Assembly (NCBI RefSeq): GCF_040676775.1
Contig: NZ_JBFAPP010000026.1
Span: 43,672 to 107,671 of the forward strand
Reading direction: 5' to 3'
Origin: Micromonospora_G sp040676775
GTDB taxonomy: Bacteria > Actinomycetota > Actinomycetes > Mycobacteriales > Micromonosporaceae
DNA length: 64,000 bases
Under the pieces are notes generated by a model. It saw nothing but the letters and a program-made list of their open reading frames with translations, ran no database searches and was not told the origin of the DNA. Position 1 is the stretch's first letter. Each line of letters starts with the position of its first letter. Both the position numbers and the translations under genes were made by a program. This document shows positions 24,731-32,392 of this stretch, in pieces.

Positions 24731-26134
24731 CTAACCGAGGTACGACGACAGGCCACGGGGCAGGTACCGGCCGTGACCGGCTCGCCCGTGGTATGTCCCG
24801 TCGGAGACCAGCACCGTGCCCCGGGAGATGACCGTGTCGACCCGACCGGCGATCCGGTAACCCTCGTACGCGGAGTGGTCCATGTTCATGTGGTGGGTCT
24901 CGACGCTGATCGTGGTCTGCCCAGCGGGGTCGTAGAGCACGATGTCGGCGTCCGAGCCGGGCGCGATGATGCCCTTGCGCGGGTAGAGGCCGAACATCCG
25001 GGCCGGTGTGGTGGAAATCGTCTCCACCCAGCGTTCCAGTGACAGCTTGCCGTCGACCACGCCCTGGTAGACCAGGTCGACCCGGTGCTCGACGCCGCCG
25101 ATCCCGTTCGGGATCTTCGAGAAGTCGCCCAGGCCCAGTTCCTTCTGGTCCTTGAAGCAGAACGGGCAGTGGTCGGTGGAGACGATGGCCAGGTCGTTGG
25201 CGCGCAGCCCGCGCCACAGGTCACGGCGGTGCGACTCGTGCCCGCTGCGCAGCGGGGTGGAGCAGACCCACTTGGCACCCTCGAAGCCCGGCGCGCCGAG
25301 CTGCTCCTCCAGGGTCAGGTAGAGGTACTGCGGGCAGGTCTCGGCGAAGACGTTGCGTCCCGCGTCGCGGGCCGCCGCGACCTGTTCGAGTGCCTCGCTG
25401 GCGGACAGGTGCACGATGTAGAGCGGGCAGTCGCGGGCCACCTCGGCCAGCCGGATCGCCCGGTGTGTCGCCTCCGCCTCCAGCGCCGCCGGCCGGGTCA
25501 GGCCGTGGTGGATCGGGTCGGTGTCGCCACGGGCCAGGGCCTGCTGCACGAGCACGTCGATCGCGATGCCGTTCTCCGCGTGCATCATGATCATCGAGCC
25601 GTTCTCCCGGGCCCGCTGCATCGCCCGCAGGATCTGGCCGTCGTCGGAGTAGAAGACCCCCGGGTACGCCATGAACAGCTTGAAGCTGGTGATGCCCTCG
25701 TCCGCGACGAGCTGGTCCATCGCCTTGAGCGAGTCGTCGTCGACCCCGCCGAGGATCATGTGGAAGGCGTAGTCGACGTGACAGTTGCCGGCCGCCTTCG
25801 CGTGCCAGGCCGCCAGCCCGTCCTGGACCACCTCACCGGTCCGCTGCACCGCGAAGTCGATGATCGTGGTGGTGCCGCCGTACGCCGCCGCACGCGTGCC
25901 GGAGTCGAACGTGTCGGAGGCGTTCGTGCCACCGAACGGCAACTCCATGTGCGTGTGCGCGTCGATGCCGCCGGGGATCACGTACCGCCCGGTGGCGTCG
26001 ATGACCTCGTGGTCGCCGTCCGGCGCCCGCCCCGGCGCGAACAGGGCGGCGATCGTCTCGCCCTCGACCAGCACGTCCGCGCTGTGCGCCCCGGTCGGGC
26101 CGACCACGGTGCCGCCGGTGATCAGCAGTGCCAT
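24731..26134 (-). CDS. hydA: Dihydropyrimidinase (D-hydantoinase)
   Basis: A 467-residue cyclic amidohydrolase. Seen: first metal site PGGIDAHTHMELPFGG, the lysine to be carboxylated in ITSFKLFMAYPGVF, later metal His residues in MIMMHAENG and YIVHLSASEALEQ, and Asp in AIVSTDHCPF. It hydrolyses dihydrouracil/dihydrothymine to N-carbamoyl-beta-amino acids, or 5-substituted hydantoins. GGAGGAG precedes the ATG. Second gene of the operon, 48 nt after the nitrilase-type gene. Confidence 0.94.
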   Translation of the reverse strand: MALLITGGTVVGPTGAHSADVLVEGETIAALFAPGRAPDGDHEVIDATGRYVIPGGIDAHTHMELPFGGTNASDTFDSGTRAAAYGGTTTIIDFAVQRTGEVVQDGLAAWHAKAAGNCHVDYAFHMILGGVDDDSLKAMDQLVADEGITSFKLFMAYPGVFYSDDGQILRAMQRARENGSMIMMHAENGIAIDVLVQQALARGDTDPIHHGLTRPAALEAEATHRAIRLAEVARDCPLYIVHLSASEALEQVAAARDAGRNVFAETCPQYLYLTLEEQLGAPGFEGAKWVCSTPLRSGHESHRRDLWRGLRANDLAIVSTDHCPFCFKDQKELGLGDFSKIPNGIGGVEHRVDLVYQGVVDGKLSLERWVETISTTPARMFGLYPRKGIIAPGSDADIVLYDPAGQTTISVETHHMNMDHSAYEGYRIAGRVDTVISRGTVLVSDGTYHGRAGHGRYLPRGLSSYLG

Positions 26135-26182
26135 CTCCCGCTCCTCCCGTACGTTTCGATCGACCCGAAGCCGGGCTCGGGG

Positions 26183-27022
26183 CTACGGCTGCACGAGCCC
26201 CTGGTACGCGTCGGGCCGCCGGTCCCGGTAGAAGGCCCACCGGTCGCGTACCTCGGCGAGCAGCCCGAGGTCGAGGTCACGCACGATCAGCTCCGGCTGG
26301 TACGCGTCACCGACCGCGCCGACGAACTTGCCCTCGGGGTCGACGAAGTACGAGGTGCCGTAGAAGTCGTTGTCGCCGAGGTCCTCGATGCCGGTCCGGT
26401 TGATCGCGCCGATGAAATACTCGTTCGCGACCGCCGAGGCCGGCTGTTCCAATTGCCACAGGTACGACGAAAGCCCCCGACTCGTCGCGGACGGGTTGAA
26501 CACGATCGTCGCGCCGGCCAGGCCGAGTGCCCGCCAGCCCTCCGGGAAGTGCCGGTCGTAGCAGATGTAGACGCCGATCCGGCCGACCGCAGTGTCGAAG
26601 GTCGGGAAGCCGAGATTTCCGGGACGGAAGTAGAACTTCTCCCAGAAGCCGTGCACCTGCGGAATGTGCGTCTTGCGGTACTTGCCGAGGTAACTGCCGT
26701 CGGCGTCGACCACCGCGGCGGTGTTGTAGAGCACGCCCGGCTGCTCCTGCTCGTACATCGGCAGGACCATGACCAGGCCGAGTTCGGCCGCGAGGGCCTG
26801 GAAGCGCTCGGTGGTCGGCCCGGGAATCGACTCGGCGTACGCGTAGTAGCCGGGGTCCTGCACCTGGCAGAAGTACGGACCGTAGAAGAGTTCCTGGAAA
26901 CAGATGACCTGGGCTCCCTGGGCGGCCGCCTGCCGGGCGTACTCCTCGTGGGCCTTGATCATTGACTCTTTGTCCCCGGTCCAGTTCGTCTGCACCAGGG
27001 CGGCGCGGATGCTGTCGGCCAC
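26183..27022 (-). CDS. Nitrilase-superfamily amidohydrolase, probable beta-ureidopropionase
   Basis: A 279-residue carbon-nitrogen hydrolase with the complete Glu-Lys-Cys triad: ICFQELFYGPYFC (Glu), YLGKYRKTHIPQ (Lys) and VGRIGVYICYDRHFPEG (Cys). The motif spacing is that of N-carbamoyl-beta-alanine or N-carbamoylputrescine amidases. Next to dihydropyrimidinase, beta-ureidopropionase (giving beta-alanine, CO2 and ammonia) is the best fit. GTG 27022 has GGGAGGAA about 5 nt upstream. First gene of the operon. Confidence 0.9.
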   Translation of the reverse strand: MADSIRAALVQTNWTGDKESMIKAHEEYARQAAAQGAQVICFQELFYGPYFCQVQDPGYYAYAESIPGPTTERFQALAAELGLVMVLPMYEQEQPGVLYNTAAVVDADGSYLGKYRKTHIPQVHGFWEKFYFRPGNLGFPTFDTAVGRIGVYICYDRHFPEGWRALGLAGATIVFNPSATSRGLSSYLWQLEQPASAVANEYFIGAINRTGIEDLGDNDFYGTSYFVDPEGKFVGAVGDAYQPELIVRDLDLGLLAEVRDRWAFYRDRRPDAYQGLVQP

Positions 27023-27180
27023 GGTCGTTCCTCCCTCGGGTGTTTCCGGGTGGATGGCGTAGGACCTTAGTGACACTTGCCGGGGTGGACAATGGCCAAT
27101 CTGTTACAGGCTTGTTCGGAGAAATGACACGCTGCAATTGATCATCGTCGCGGGGATACCCGCGTCCACCTCGGCAGGTT
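27023..27180 (-). promoter_or_regulatory. Promoter region of the pyrimidine-catabolism operon
   Basis: The DNA upstream of GTG 27022 holds a less GC-rich patch, including ATTGGCCATTG on the minus strand with a TGGCCA core palindrome near 27090-27100. This could be the binding site of a PucR-type or other catabolic regulator. No clear -35/-10 pair stands out. Confidence 0.3.
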
Positions 27181-27226
27181 AAGATCGGCACCGGTGATGA
27201 GGTGCGGCCGGACGACCCAAGCCGGG

Positions 27227-27506
27227 TCGACGCGAACACCGCCAGCGCGACCTGGTACGTGTCGAACGCGCGAGCCGCACCCGCGTCCGCCTCCGAGTGC
27301 ACGAAGAGGTCGACGATCTAATCGTCGCTGACGCCGACGGTCAACGCGATCCGCAGTTGCCCGCGGGGTTCGTGGGTGCCCGGCGTGGCGGCGGTCGCGA
27401 CGCAGACCAGGGCCCGGCTCCGGTCGTCGAGCGCGGTCCTGGTCCAGGAGTCACCGCAGGTGTGAGCGGGGACCGCAGTTGAACCACAGGAAGTTACCTG
27501 CTTCAA
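27227..27506 (-). pseudogene. Decayed carboxymuconolactone decarboxylase-like gene with in-frame amber codon
   Basis: Reading the minus strand in one frame gives HTCGDSWTRTALDDRSRALV, then HEPRGQLRIALTVGVSDD, a TAG stop (27318-27320), and then IVDLFVHSEADAGAARAFDT with YQVALAVFAS. The layout matches the carboxymuconolactone decarboxylase/AhpD-like core (W..R-GLD..-R-LV, then R-AL-NGVT-EEI, then HA..YAG-P-A). The TAG sits exactly where the expected Glu of the EEI motif would be, consistent with a GAG to TAG change. The N-terminal part of the normal protein also appears missing. I call it a pseudogene. Confidence 0.65.
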
Positions 27507-27564
27507 TGCCTTGGGAGCACCGGGCCGTCATACCTTTCACTGCGCACCGTGACAGGAGACGACC

Positions 27565-28707
27565 ATGCTCCGCAAACCCCTCGGTCAGGCCGTGCTGGCC
27601 ACGCTGGCCGTACTGATCGGGCTCGCCATCGCGACGCCCACCCTGCCGGCCGCGTCCGCGCCGGTCACCGCGCTCGCCCCGGTCAGGATCATGCCGCTCG
27701 GCGACTCGATCACCGGCTCGCCCGGCTGCTGGCGCTCCATGCTCTGGAACCGGCTGCAGAGCACCGGCTACACCAACGTCGACTTCGTCGGCACGCTCGG
27801 CCCACAGGGCTGCGGGCAGCCGTACGACGGTGAGAACGAGGGCCACGGCGGGGCCCTGGTGACCAACGTGGCCAACCAGAACCAGTTGCCCGGCTGGCTG
27901 TCGGCCACCCTGCCGGACATCGTGCTGATGCACTTCGGCACGAACGACGTCTGGAGCAACGTCGCACCGGCGACCATCCTCACCGCGTACGGCAAGCTGG
28001 TCGACCAGATGCGGGCCAGCAACCCGGCGATGAAGGTCCTGGTCGCGAAGATCATCCCGATGGCGCCGAGCACCTGTTCGGAGTGCGGCCAGCGGGTGGT
28101 CGCCCTGAACGACGCCATCCCCGGCTGGGCCAGTGCGAAGAGCACCGCGGCCTCACCGGTCGTGGTGGTCGACCAGTGGACCGGCTTCAGCACCGGCAGC
28201 GACACCTACGACGGGGTGCACCCGAACGCCGCGGGCGACCAGAAGATGTCCGACCGCTGGTACCCGGCGCTGACCGCCGCCCTCAACGGCGTCAGCCCGA
28301 CCACCAGCCCGACACCCACCCGTACGCCCACGGCGAGCCCGACTCCGACCCGTACCCCGACGACCGGGCCGCCGACCACCCCGCCGACGACAACCGCTCC
28401 CCCGATCGGTGGCTGCACGGCGACGTACCGGGTGATCGGGCAGTGGCAGGGCGGTTTCCAGGCCGAGGTGACCGTACGCAACGGGAGCAGCGGGGTCTTC
28501 GCCGGTTGGGCCGCCTACTGGTCCTTCGGGGCCGGTCAACAGGTCAACCAGGCGTGGAACGCGACGTTGACCCAGAGCGGGACGAACGTGTCGGCCCGCA
28601 ACGTGGGCTACAACGGCAACCTGGCGCCGGGAGCGACGGCAACGTTCGGCTTCCTAGCGAGTTGGAACGGCTCGAACCCCGTACCGACGGTGACCTGCAC
28701 CGCCTGA
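27565..28707 (+). CDS. Secreted SGNH esterase (CE3-type acetylxylan esterase) with CBM2
   Basis: A 380-residue secreted protein. A signal peptide (about 1-31) is followed by an SGNH hydrolase domain: block I IMPLGDSITGSPGCWRSMLW (Ser about 48), block III MHFGTNDVW, and block V YDGVHPNAAGD with Asp and His. A Pro/Thr-rich linker (about 248-285) leads to a C-terminal family 2 carbohydrate-binding module with cysteines bounding the domain (GGCTATYRV to VTCTA). The GDSITGSPGCWR start is typical of CE3 acetylxylan esterases. It should deacetylate plant xylan while bound to cellulose. AGGAG lies 6 nt before the ATG. Confidence 0.92.
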   Translation: MLRKPLGQAVLATLAVLIGLAIATPTLPAASAPVTALAPVRIMPLGDSITGSPGCWRSMLWNRLQSTGYTNVDFVGTLGPQGCGQPYDGENEGHGGALVTNVANQNQLPGWLSATLPDIVLMHFGTNDVWSNVAPATILTAYGKLVDQMRASNPAMKVLVAKIIPMAPSTCSECGQRVVALNDAIPGWASAKSTAASPVVVVDQWTGFSTGSDTYDGVHPNAAGDQKMSDRWYPALTAALNGVSPTTSPTPTRTPTASPTPTRTPTTGPPTTPPTTTAPPIGGCTATYRVIGQWQGGFQAEVTVRNGSSGVFAGWAAYWSFGAGQQVNQAWNATLTQSGTNVSARNVGYNGNLAPGATATFGFLASWNGSNPVPTVTCTA

Positions 28708-28747
28708 ACCTCACGATCGACGCGGGCGGAGGGTACGAGGCACGACA

Positions 28748-28785
28748 GCGCAACGGCCCGGACCTGAGGGTTCGGGCCGTTGCGC
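28748..28785. terminator. Bidirectional hairpin terminator
   Basis: A perfect 13-bp stem (28748-28760 with 28773-28785) and 12-nt loop lie between the convergent CE3 esterase and ECF41 sigma genes. It is well placed to stop transcripts from both sides. Confidence 0.75.
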
Positions 28786-28835
28786 GGTCGGTCGTCTGCA
28801 CCAGGAAACGCCGTTCACTGGTCGAGGGGTCGACA

Positions 28836-29771
28836 TCAGCGACGTAGCACGGTCTCCCGCTCCATGTGCGACAGCTTCTCGGGATTGCGCACCGCGTAGA
28901 GGCCGGTGACGAGGCCGTCGTCGATGCGTACCGCGAGAACGGTGTCGATCTCGCCGTCGACTCGGAAGATCAACGCCGGGTAGCCGTTGACCTGGGCCGG
29001 GCGCAGCGACCCCAGGGCGGCGACCCTGGGCAGCCCGGCGGCCAGCACGCGGGCCACCTTGTCCGCTCCGACGATGGGCCGCGGCACCGCCTGCTTGACC
29101 CCGCCACCGTCACCGAGCAGGACAACGTCCGGTGCGAGGATGTCGAGCAGACGCTGCAGGTCGCCGGTTTCCGTCGCCCGCTGAAAGGCCTCCATCGCCT
29201 CCCGGGTCTCGGCCCGTGTGACGACACCGCGTGGTCGGCGCGCTGCGACGTGTGCCCGTGCCCGGTGGGCGACCTGCCGGACCGCGGCAGGGGTCTTGTC
29301 GACGGCTTCCGCGATCTCGTCGTACCCGAGGTCGAACACCTCGCGCAGCACGAACACCGCCCGCTCGGTCGGCGTGAGGGTTTCCAGCACCAGCAGCATC
29401 GCCATCGAGACGCTGTCGGCTAACTCGACGTCCTCGGCCACGTCGGGCGTGGTCAGCAGCGGCTCGGGCAGCCACGAGCCGACGTAGGACTCCTTACGTC
29501 GGCCGAGCGTACGCAGCCGGGTGAGCGCCTGGCGGGTCGTGATCCGGACCAGGTAGGCGCGCTGGTCCCGTACGGTGTCGAGGTCGACGCCCGCCCACCG
29601 CAGCCAGGCTTCCTGGATGACGTCCTCCGCGTCGGCGGCCGAGCCGAGCATCTCGTAGGCGACGGTGAACAGCAGGTTGCGGTGCGCGAGGAACGCCTCG
29701 GTGGCGGGGTCCGGACGGTCGTCCCGGCTGTCGCTGCGCTCGTCGGACGCGCTCCGCGGCGTGCCGGTCAT
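28836..29771 (-). CDS. sigJ: ECF41-group RNA polymerase sigma factor (SigJ-like)
   Basis: A 311-residue ECF sigma with sigma-70 region 2 (FTVAYEMLGSAADAEDVIQE, AWLRW), region 4 (LTPTERAVFVLREVFDLGYD, EIAEAVDKTPAAVRQVAHRA) and the C-terminal SnoaL-like extension of ECF41. The group's linker motif WLPEPL and tail motifs DGGGV and NPEKL are present. In known ECF41 sigmas the extension controls activity without an anti-sigma factor. The conserved partner, a carboxymuconolactone decarboxylase-family gene, is divergent at 29973. An exact ECF41 promoter precedes the gene, so it is probably autoregulated. GGAG lies about 7 nt before the ATG. Confidence 0.95.
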   Translation of the reverse strand: MTGTPRSASDERSDSRDDRPDPATEAFLAHRNLLFTVAYEMLGSAADAEDVIQEAWLRWAGVDLDTVRDQRAYLVRITTRQALTRLRTLGRRKESYVGSWLPEPLLTTPDVAEDVELADSVSMAMLLVLETLTPTERAVFVLREVFDLGYDEIAEAVDKTPAAVRQVAHRARAHVAARRPRGVVTRAETREAMEAFQRATETGDLQRLLDILAPDVVLLGDGGGVKQAVPRPIVGADKVARVLAAGLPRVAALGSLRPAQVNGYPALIFRVDGEIDTVLAVRIDDGLVTGLYAVRNPEKLSHMERETVLRR

Positions 29772-29810
29772 GACGGACTCCTCTTCACGTTCGACTGGGT
29801 CACCCCATCA

Positions 29811-29837
29811 GACGCCGGGCACCGCTGTTCTGTGACA
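29811..29837 (-). promoter_or_regulatory. ECF41-type promoter (TGTCACA-N16-CGTC) of sigJ
   Basis: On the minus strand TGTCACA (29831-29837) is followed after exactly 16 nt by CGTC (29811-29814), 39 nt before the sigJ start codon. This equals the published ECF41 consensus and indicates autoregulation. Confidence 0.85.
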
Positions 29838-29894
29838 TCCGGACCGTACCGATGTCCGCCCACCTGCCGGTGTCGCTCGTCACGTCACCGGCGT

Positions 29895-29921
29895 TGTCAC
29901 AAGGATCGGGCCGCCGGCATC
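29895..29921 (+). promoter_or_regulatory. Probable ECF41 promoter of the AhpD-like gene
   Basis: TGTCACA (29895-29901) is followed after 16 nt by CATC (29918-29921), one mismatch from the ECF41 consensus CGTC. It lies 51 nt before ATG 29973, so the partner gene is probably a SigJ target. Confidence 0.6.
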
Positions 29922-29972
29922 TCGTGTTCGTCCAGTGCAGTCGCACCCGACACCACGAGTGAGGACGAAGCC

Positions 29973-30458
29973 ATGGAAGCCCGTATCGACCTGTTCAGCA
30001 ACGAGATCGGCGTCAAGTTCGCCAAGCGGTTCGCCAACGCCGGTCTGGTGGTCGTCCAGTCGACGCTGCCGAAGGCCACCCAGGAACTGGTGAGCCTGCG
30101 CGCCAGCCAGATCAACGGCTGCGGTTGGTGCATCGACATGCACACCAAGGAGGCCACGGCCGGCGGCGAGACCGCCGTCCGGCTGCACCTGGTCGCCGCC
30201 TGGCGCGAGTCCACCGTGTTCACCGAGGCCGAGCGGGCGGCGCTGGCGCTCGCCGAGGAGGGCACCCGGCTCGCCGACGCCCACCAGGGCGTCTCCGACG
30301 AAACCTGGGACCAGGTACGCAAGCACTACGACGACGACCAGATCGCCGCGCTGGTCTCCCTGGTCGCCCTGATCAACGCGGCCAACCGGCTGGCCGTGAT
30401 CGTGCATCAGAGGGGCGGTTCCTACGAGCCTGGCTTGTTCGCGGCGTTCAACCGGTAG
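29973..30458 (+). CDS. AhpD-like carboxymuconolactone decarboxylase family protein
   Basis: A 161-residue all-helical protein of the CMD/AhpD family (PF02627). The redox motif is in SQINGCGWCIDMHTKEA (Cys-X2-Cys-X3-His), with E in the preceding ELVSLRASQ helix. Such proteins act as alkylhydroperoxidase-type peroxidases. It is the usual COE-type partner of ECF41 sigma factors and diverges from sigJ behind an ECF41-like promoter. Start at ATG 29973, with a GAGGA motif about 7 nt upstream. Confidence 0.92.
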   Translation: MEARIDLFSNEIGVKFAKRFANAGLVVVQSTLPKATQELVSLRASQINGCGWCIDMHTKEATAGGETAVRLHLVAAWRESTVFTEAERAALALAEEGTRLADAHQGVSDETWDQVRKHYDDDQIAALVSLVALINAANRLAVIVHQRGGSYEPGLFAAFNR

Positions 30459-30470
30459 GCGGGCCGCGTC

Positions 30471-30509
30471 CGGGCCCGGTCCAGGATCAACCGATCCGGG
30501 CCGGGCCCG
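30471..30509. terminator. Bidirectional hairpin terminator
   Basis: Outer 9-bp arms (CGGGCCCGG at 30471-30479, CCGGGCCCG at 30501-30509) enclose an inner GGATC-AACC-GATCC hairpin. It lies between the convergent AhpD-like and methyltransferase genes. Confidence 0.65.
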
Positions 30510-30575
30510 CGCATGCCCGGGCGGGCGCTACGGCGCACGAGTGTCCTCCTGGTCGAACGTCGTGGTCGGTGGCGT

Positions 30576-31352
30576 TCAGAGCTGCCGGACGCGCAGGACT
30601 CCGGTCAGCATCGGCAGGGTGAACTCGCCGCTGGCGGTCTCGGGCCTGCTGGCGAGGTACGCGCGGATCCGGCCCAGCGTGGCCACTCGCTCCCGTTCCG
30701 GCATGACCAGCATCCCCGCGCGGGTAGCGATTGTGGCGACGAGGGAGTCGGCGGTGCGACGCTGCCCGTGCGGGAACTCGGCCTGCTCCGGCGAGCCGAA
30801 CCGGGCGACCAGGCCATTGTCGGGAAGGTGTGCGCCTGCCGTCGCGGTGCGCCAGTCGCCGAGGGTGTCGCGAGGGCCAATGGCCGCGCTGCCGCTGACC
30901 CGCGCGAGTCCGGCAACCCAGTCGACCCGGTCGTCCATGACGTTCCACAGGCCGGCCAGGATGCCGCCGGGCGTGAGGACCCTGGCCATTTCGGGGCCGG
31001 CGACCGCCATGTCGAACCAGTGCAGGGCGTTTCCGGCCAGCACGGCATCGACGGACGCGTCCGGCAGGGGTATCGCCTCGGCACCACCGGGTAGGGCACG
31101 GACAGCCGGCAGCGTACGGCGCAACTCGGCCAGCATCGCGGGGTCGGGCTCGACCGCGACGACGTCGACGCCCGACGCGACCAGCGTGCCGGTCAGCTTG
31201 CCGGTTCCGGCGCCCAGGTCCAGCACTCGCGGGCCGGGCGCGAGGTCCAGCGCCCAGCGCACCGCGGCCGGCGCGTAGTCCGGGCGGTGCTCGGCGTACG
31301 CGACCGCCGCCGCGCCGAACGAGGACTGAAGTAGCCGCGCATCCTGTTCCAT
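30576..31352 (-). CDS. Class I SAM-dependent methyltransferase
   Basis: A 258-residue methyltransferase with motif I VLDLGAGTGKLTGTLVASG, acidic motif II VVAVEPDPAM, PLPDASVDAVLAGNALHWFD and PEMARVLTPGGILAG. The HWFD motif marks the UbiE/Coq5-like methyltransferase-11 group common in actinobacteria. The substrate is unknown. ATG 31352 has TAGATT (31359-31364) 6 nt upstream and no Shine-Dalgarno sequence, so it is probably leaderless. Sits before dapA-type on the same strand in gene order but has its own promoter. Confidence 0.9.
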   Translation of the reverse strand: MEQDARLLQSSFGAAAVAYAEHRPDYAPAAVRWALDLAPGPRVLDLGAGTGKLTGTLVASGVDVVAVEPDPAMLAELRRTLPAVRALPGGAEAIPLPDASVDAVLAGNALHWFDMAVAGPEMARVLTPGGILAGLWNVMDDRVDWVAGLARVSGSAAIGPRDTLGDWRTATAGAHLPDNGLVARFGSPEQAEFPHGQRRTADSLVATIATRAGMLVMPERERVATLGRIRAYLASRPETASGEFTLPMLTGVLRVRQL

Positions 31353-31358
31353 ACCGTC

Positions 31359-31364
31359 AATCTA
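31359..31364 (-). promoter_or_regulatory. Leaderless-type -10 box (TAGATT) for the methyltransferase
   Basis: TAGATT on the minus strand lies 6 nt before ATG 31352. Confidence 0.55.
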
Positions 31365-31410
31365 GCTGCGCCGCAGGTGTCCGTACCGGTGCCGAAGGTC
31401 GGGGGCGGTG

Positions 31411-32319
31411 TCAGACGGGCGCGGCGATGGTTGCCAGCACGTCCGATAGCCGCTGGCGGTGAAGCGGCGGCGGTTCGAGCAGCGGAAGGCGCACCGTCGC
31501 GTACGGGATGATTCCGAGCTCGGCCAGGGCGGCCTTGGCCATCACGGCCCCCTGGGAGGTACCCATGATGGCGTCCACCAGGGGTATCAGCGAAACTTGG
31601 ATCGCCTTCGCCGAATCGAGGTCGCCACTGCGGACCGCTCGCACGAGCGCGGCGTTGCGGTCGGCGACGACGTTGCCCACGACGCTGAGCACACCGGTGG
31701 CGCCGCACGCGAGATAGGGCAGGTTGAGTTCGTCGAGGCCGCAGTAGTAGTCCAGCGACGTACGGGCCATGACGGACATCGCTTCGAAAAGGTCGCCCTT
31801 GGCGTCCTTGACCGCCCGGATCCGGGGATGGCCGGCGAGTTCGATCAGCGTGGCCGCCTCCATCGCGATCCCTGTACGGGCGGGGACGTCGTAGAGCATC
31901 ACGGGTAGCTCGGCGGCGTCGGCCACCGCCACGCAGTGGGCCACCACCCCGGCCTGAGACGGCCTGGAGTAGTAGGGGCAGACGAGCAGCAGCGCGTCCG
32001 CCCCGGCGGCCTCGGCTTCGCGTGCCCGACGAATGCTCGCGGCCGTGTCGTAGGTGCCGACACCGGCGACCACCCGAGCCTGGTTCTTCGACTGGGCCGC
32101 CACGGCACGCACGAGCCGGGCCGTCTCGGCTTCGGTCAGGGTGGGCGACTCGCCGGTGGTGCCGCCGACGACGATGCCATCGCACCCTGTGGTCAGCAGG
32201 TGGTCGACGAGGTTGGCGAGCGCGGGTTCGCTGATCGTGCCGTCGGGGTGCATCGGGGTCACCATGGCGACCAGGTTGGAGCCGAAGAGCAGGTCAGCAG
32301 GGTGCTGAGGGTCGGTCAT
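31411..32319 (-). CDS. dapA: 4-hydroxy-tetrahydrodipicolinate synthase-type aldolase (DapA/NAL family)
   Basis: A 302-residue class I lyase of the DHDPS/NAL family: substrate loop GGTTGESPTL, CPYYSRPSQAG, LYDVPARTG with the proton-relay Tyr, and Schiff-base Lys in IRAVKDAKGD. The sequence resembles actinobacterial DapA, which condenses pyruvate and aspartate semialdehyde in lysine and peptidoglycan synthesis. However, it stands alone and diverges from a LysR regulator, so it may be a second, regulated paralogue with a catabolic role. Start at ATG 32319. Confidence 0.85.
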   Translation of the reverse strand: MTDPQHPADLLFGSNLVAMVTPMHPDGTISEPALANLVDHLLTTGCDGIVVGGTTGESPTLTEAETARLVRAVAAQSKNQARVVAGVGTYDTAASIRRAREAEAAGADALLLVCPYYSRPSQAGVVAHCVAVADAAELPVMLYDVPARTGIAMEAATLIELAGHPRIRAVKDAKGDLFEAMSVMARTSLDYYCGLDELNLPYLACGATGVLSVVGNVVADRNAALVRAVRSGDLDSAKAIQVSLIPLVDAIMGTSQGAVMAKAALAELGIIPYATVRLPLLEPPPLHRQRLSDVLATIAAPV

Positions 32320-32370
32320 GGTTCGATCCTGCCTCGGCCCGACAGGTACGGTCCAGCGACGCTTTCTTGC

Positions 32371-32386
32371 CAATATTGCGTAGCCT
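32371..32386 (+). promoter_or_regulatory. LysR gene promoter with CAATATTG palindrome
   Basis: CAATATTG (32371-32378), in a TTGC-N-AATATTGCG context, is an AT-rich dyad in the 73-bp divergent spacer and a candidate LysR operator. TAGCCT (32381-32386) lies 6 nt before ATG 32393, the leaderless arrangement. A regulator bound at the dyad would overlap both promoters. Confidence 0.55.
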
Positions 32387-32392
32387 GTCTTC

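Noticed and set aside
27318..27506. A complete 62-residue minus-strand gene
   Set aside because: Its motifs continue in frame beyond the TAG, so it is better explained as part of a decayed longer gene than as a real small protein.
29895..29932. CGTC at 29929-29932 as the -10 element of the AhpD-like gene
   Set aside because: Spacing from TGTCACA would be 27 nt, far from the 16 nt of ECF41 promoters. The CATC at exactly 16 nt fits better.
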